A stretch of DNA of 5,201 nt from Nanobdellota archaeon (GTDB taxonomy: Archaea > Nanobdellota > Nanobdellia > Pacearchaeales > GW2011-AR1), in NCBI GenBank assembly GCA_030704765.1, contig JAUYDD010000200.1, positions 1 through 5,201 of the forward strand, given 5' to 3'. How positions within the stretch are numbered: position 1 is the first letter of the stretch; the number at the start of each line of letters is the position of its first letter. Both the position numbers and the translations under genes were made by a program. Positions 5,084 through 5,201 of this stretch are shown here, piece by piece. The notes under the pieces are model-generated. The model was not told where the DNA came from, made no database searches, and saw nothing but the letters and a program-made list of their open reading frames with translations.

Positions 5084-5201
5084 ACATTATAAAGTTTAGA
5101 TATTCAATTGAAGTTTAGCTTATGGATTGTTTACATAACTTGCAGCATATATTTTTATAAAATCTATACTACAAATTAATTTTTTATCTGAACAAAGGAT
5201 A
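5084..5201. other. Right-edge sequence without a supported gene
   Basis: It is AT-rich. TTTATAAA at 5154-5161 is a plausible TATA box for a plus-strand gene starting just beyond the window. A minus-strand frame is open from the edge to a TAA at 5120-5122, but its 26 residues show nothing recognisable. Confidence 0.3.

Noticed and set aside
5120..5200. C-terminal tail of a minus-strand gene entering from the right edge
   Set aside because: Only 26 open codons of AT-rich composition with no motif; expected by chance.

Overview
The window is AT-rich. Its resident genes look archaeal, most likely from a DPANN-type lineage (Woesearchaeota/Pacearchaeota-like). The evidence is a membrane-anchored protein with the MKRGQVSVFIII-type N-terminus and its Tyr-rich and CxxC motifs, which I recognise as common in those genomes. 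A TTTATAAA TATA box also sits about 25 bp from that gene's start codon, as expected for a leaderless archaeal transcript. The taxonomic call is inference.

Layout: (a) 1-368 is the 5' end of an IS1182-like insertion sequence. It holds the first 85 codons of the transposase (minus strand, running off the left edge), a strong Shine-Dalgarno sequence, and a TATA box between two copies of a 15-bp near-palindrome. (b) 369-467 (minus) and 4889-4987 (plus) are two identical 99-bp copies of a hairpin-rich repeat in inverted orientation. They resemble the palindromic ends of IS200/IS605-type elements. (c) Between them lie three minus-strand genes, transcribed right to left: a 273-aa pilin-like membrane-anchored protein (3906-4727), an 836-aa secreted multidomain protein with a 119-residue Ser/Gly/Gln linker and a C-terminal CxxC domain (1215-3725), and a 135-aa membrane-anchored cupredoxin (593-1000). 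(d) 4988-5083, to the right of the plus-strand repeat, continues the structure with more strong stems. (e) 5084-5201 has no supported gene.

All three resident genes encode proteins predicted to sit in or outside the cytoplasmic membrane. They face the same way but are 179-214 bp apart, so separate promoters are as likely as one operon. A shared role at the cell envelope, possibly in extracytoplasmic redox chemistry, is inference from the cupredoxin and the CxxC domain.

Most worth checking: the 99-bp identity stops exactly where the IS appears to begin, suggesting the IS split a longer structured element whose full form is about 4889-5083. The cupredoxin has the amicyanin-like C-x2-H-P-F signature but Lys where the axial Met should be. 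The 836-aa protein has no cysteines except two CxxC pairs in its last 125 residues.
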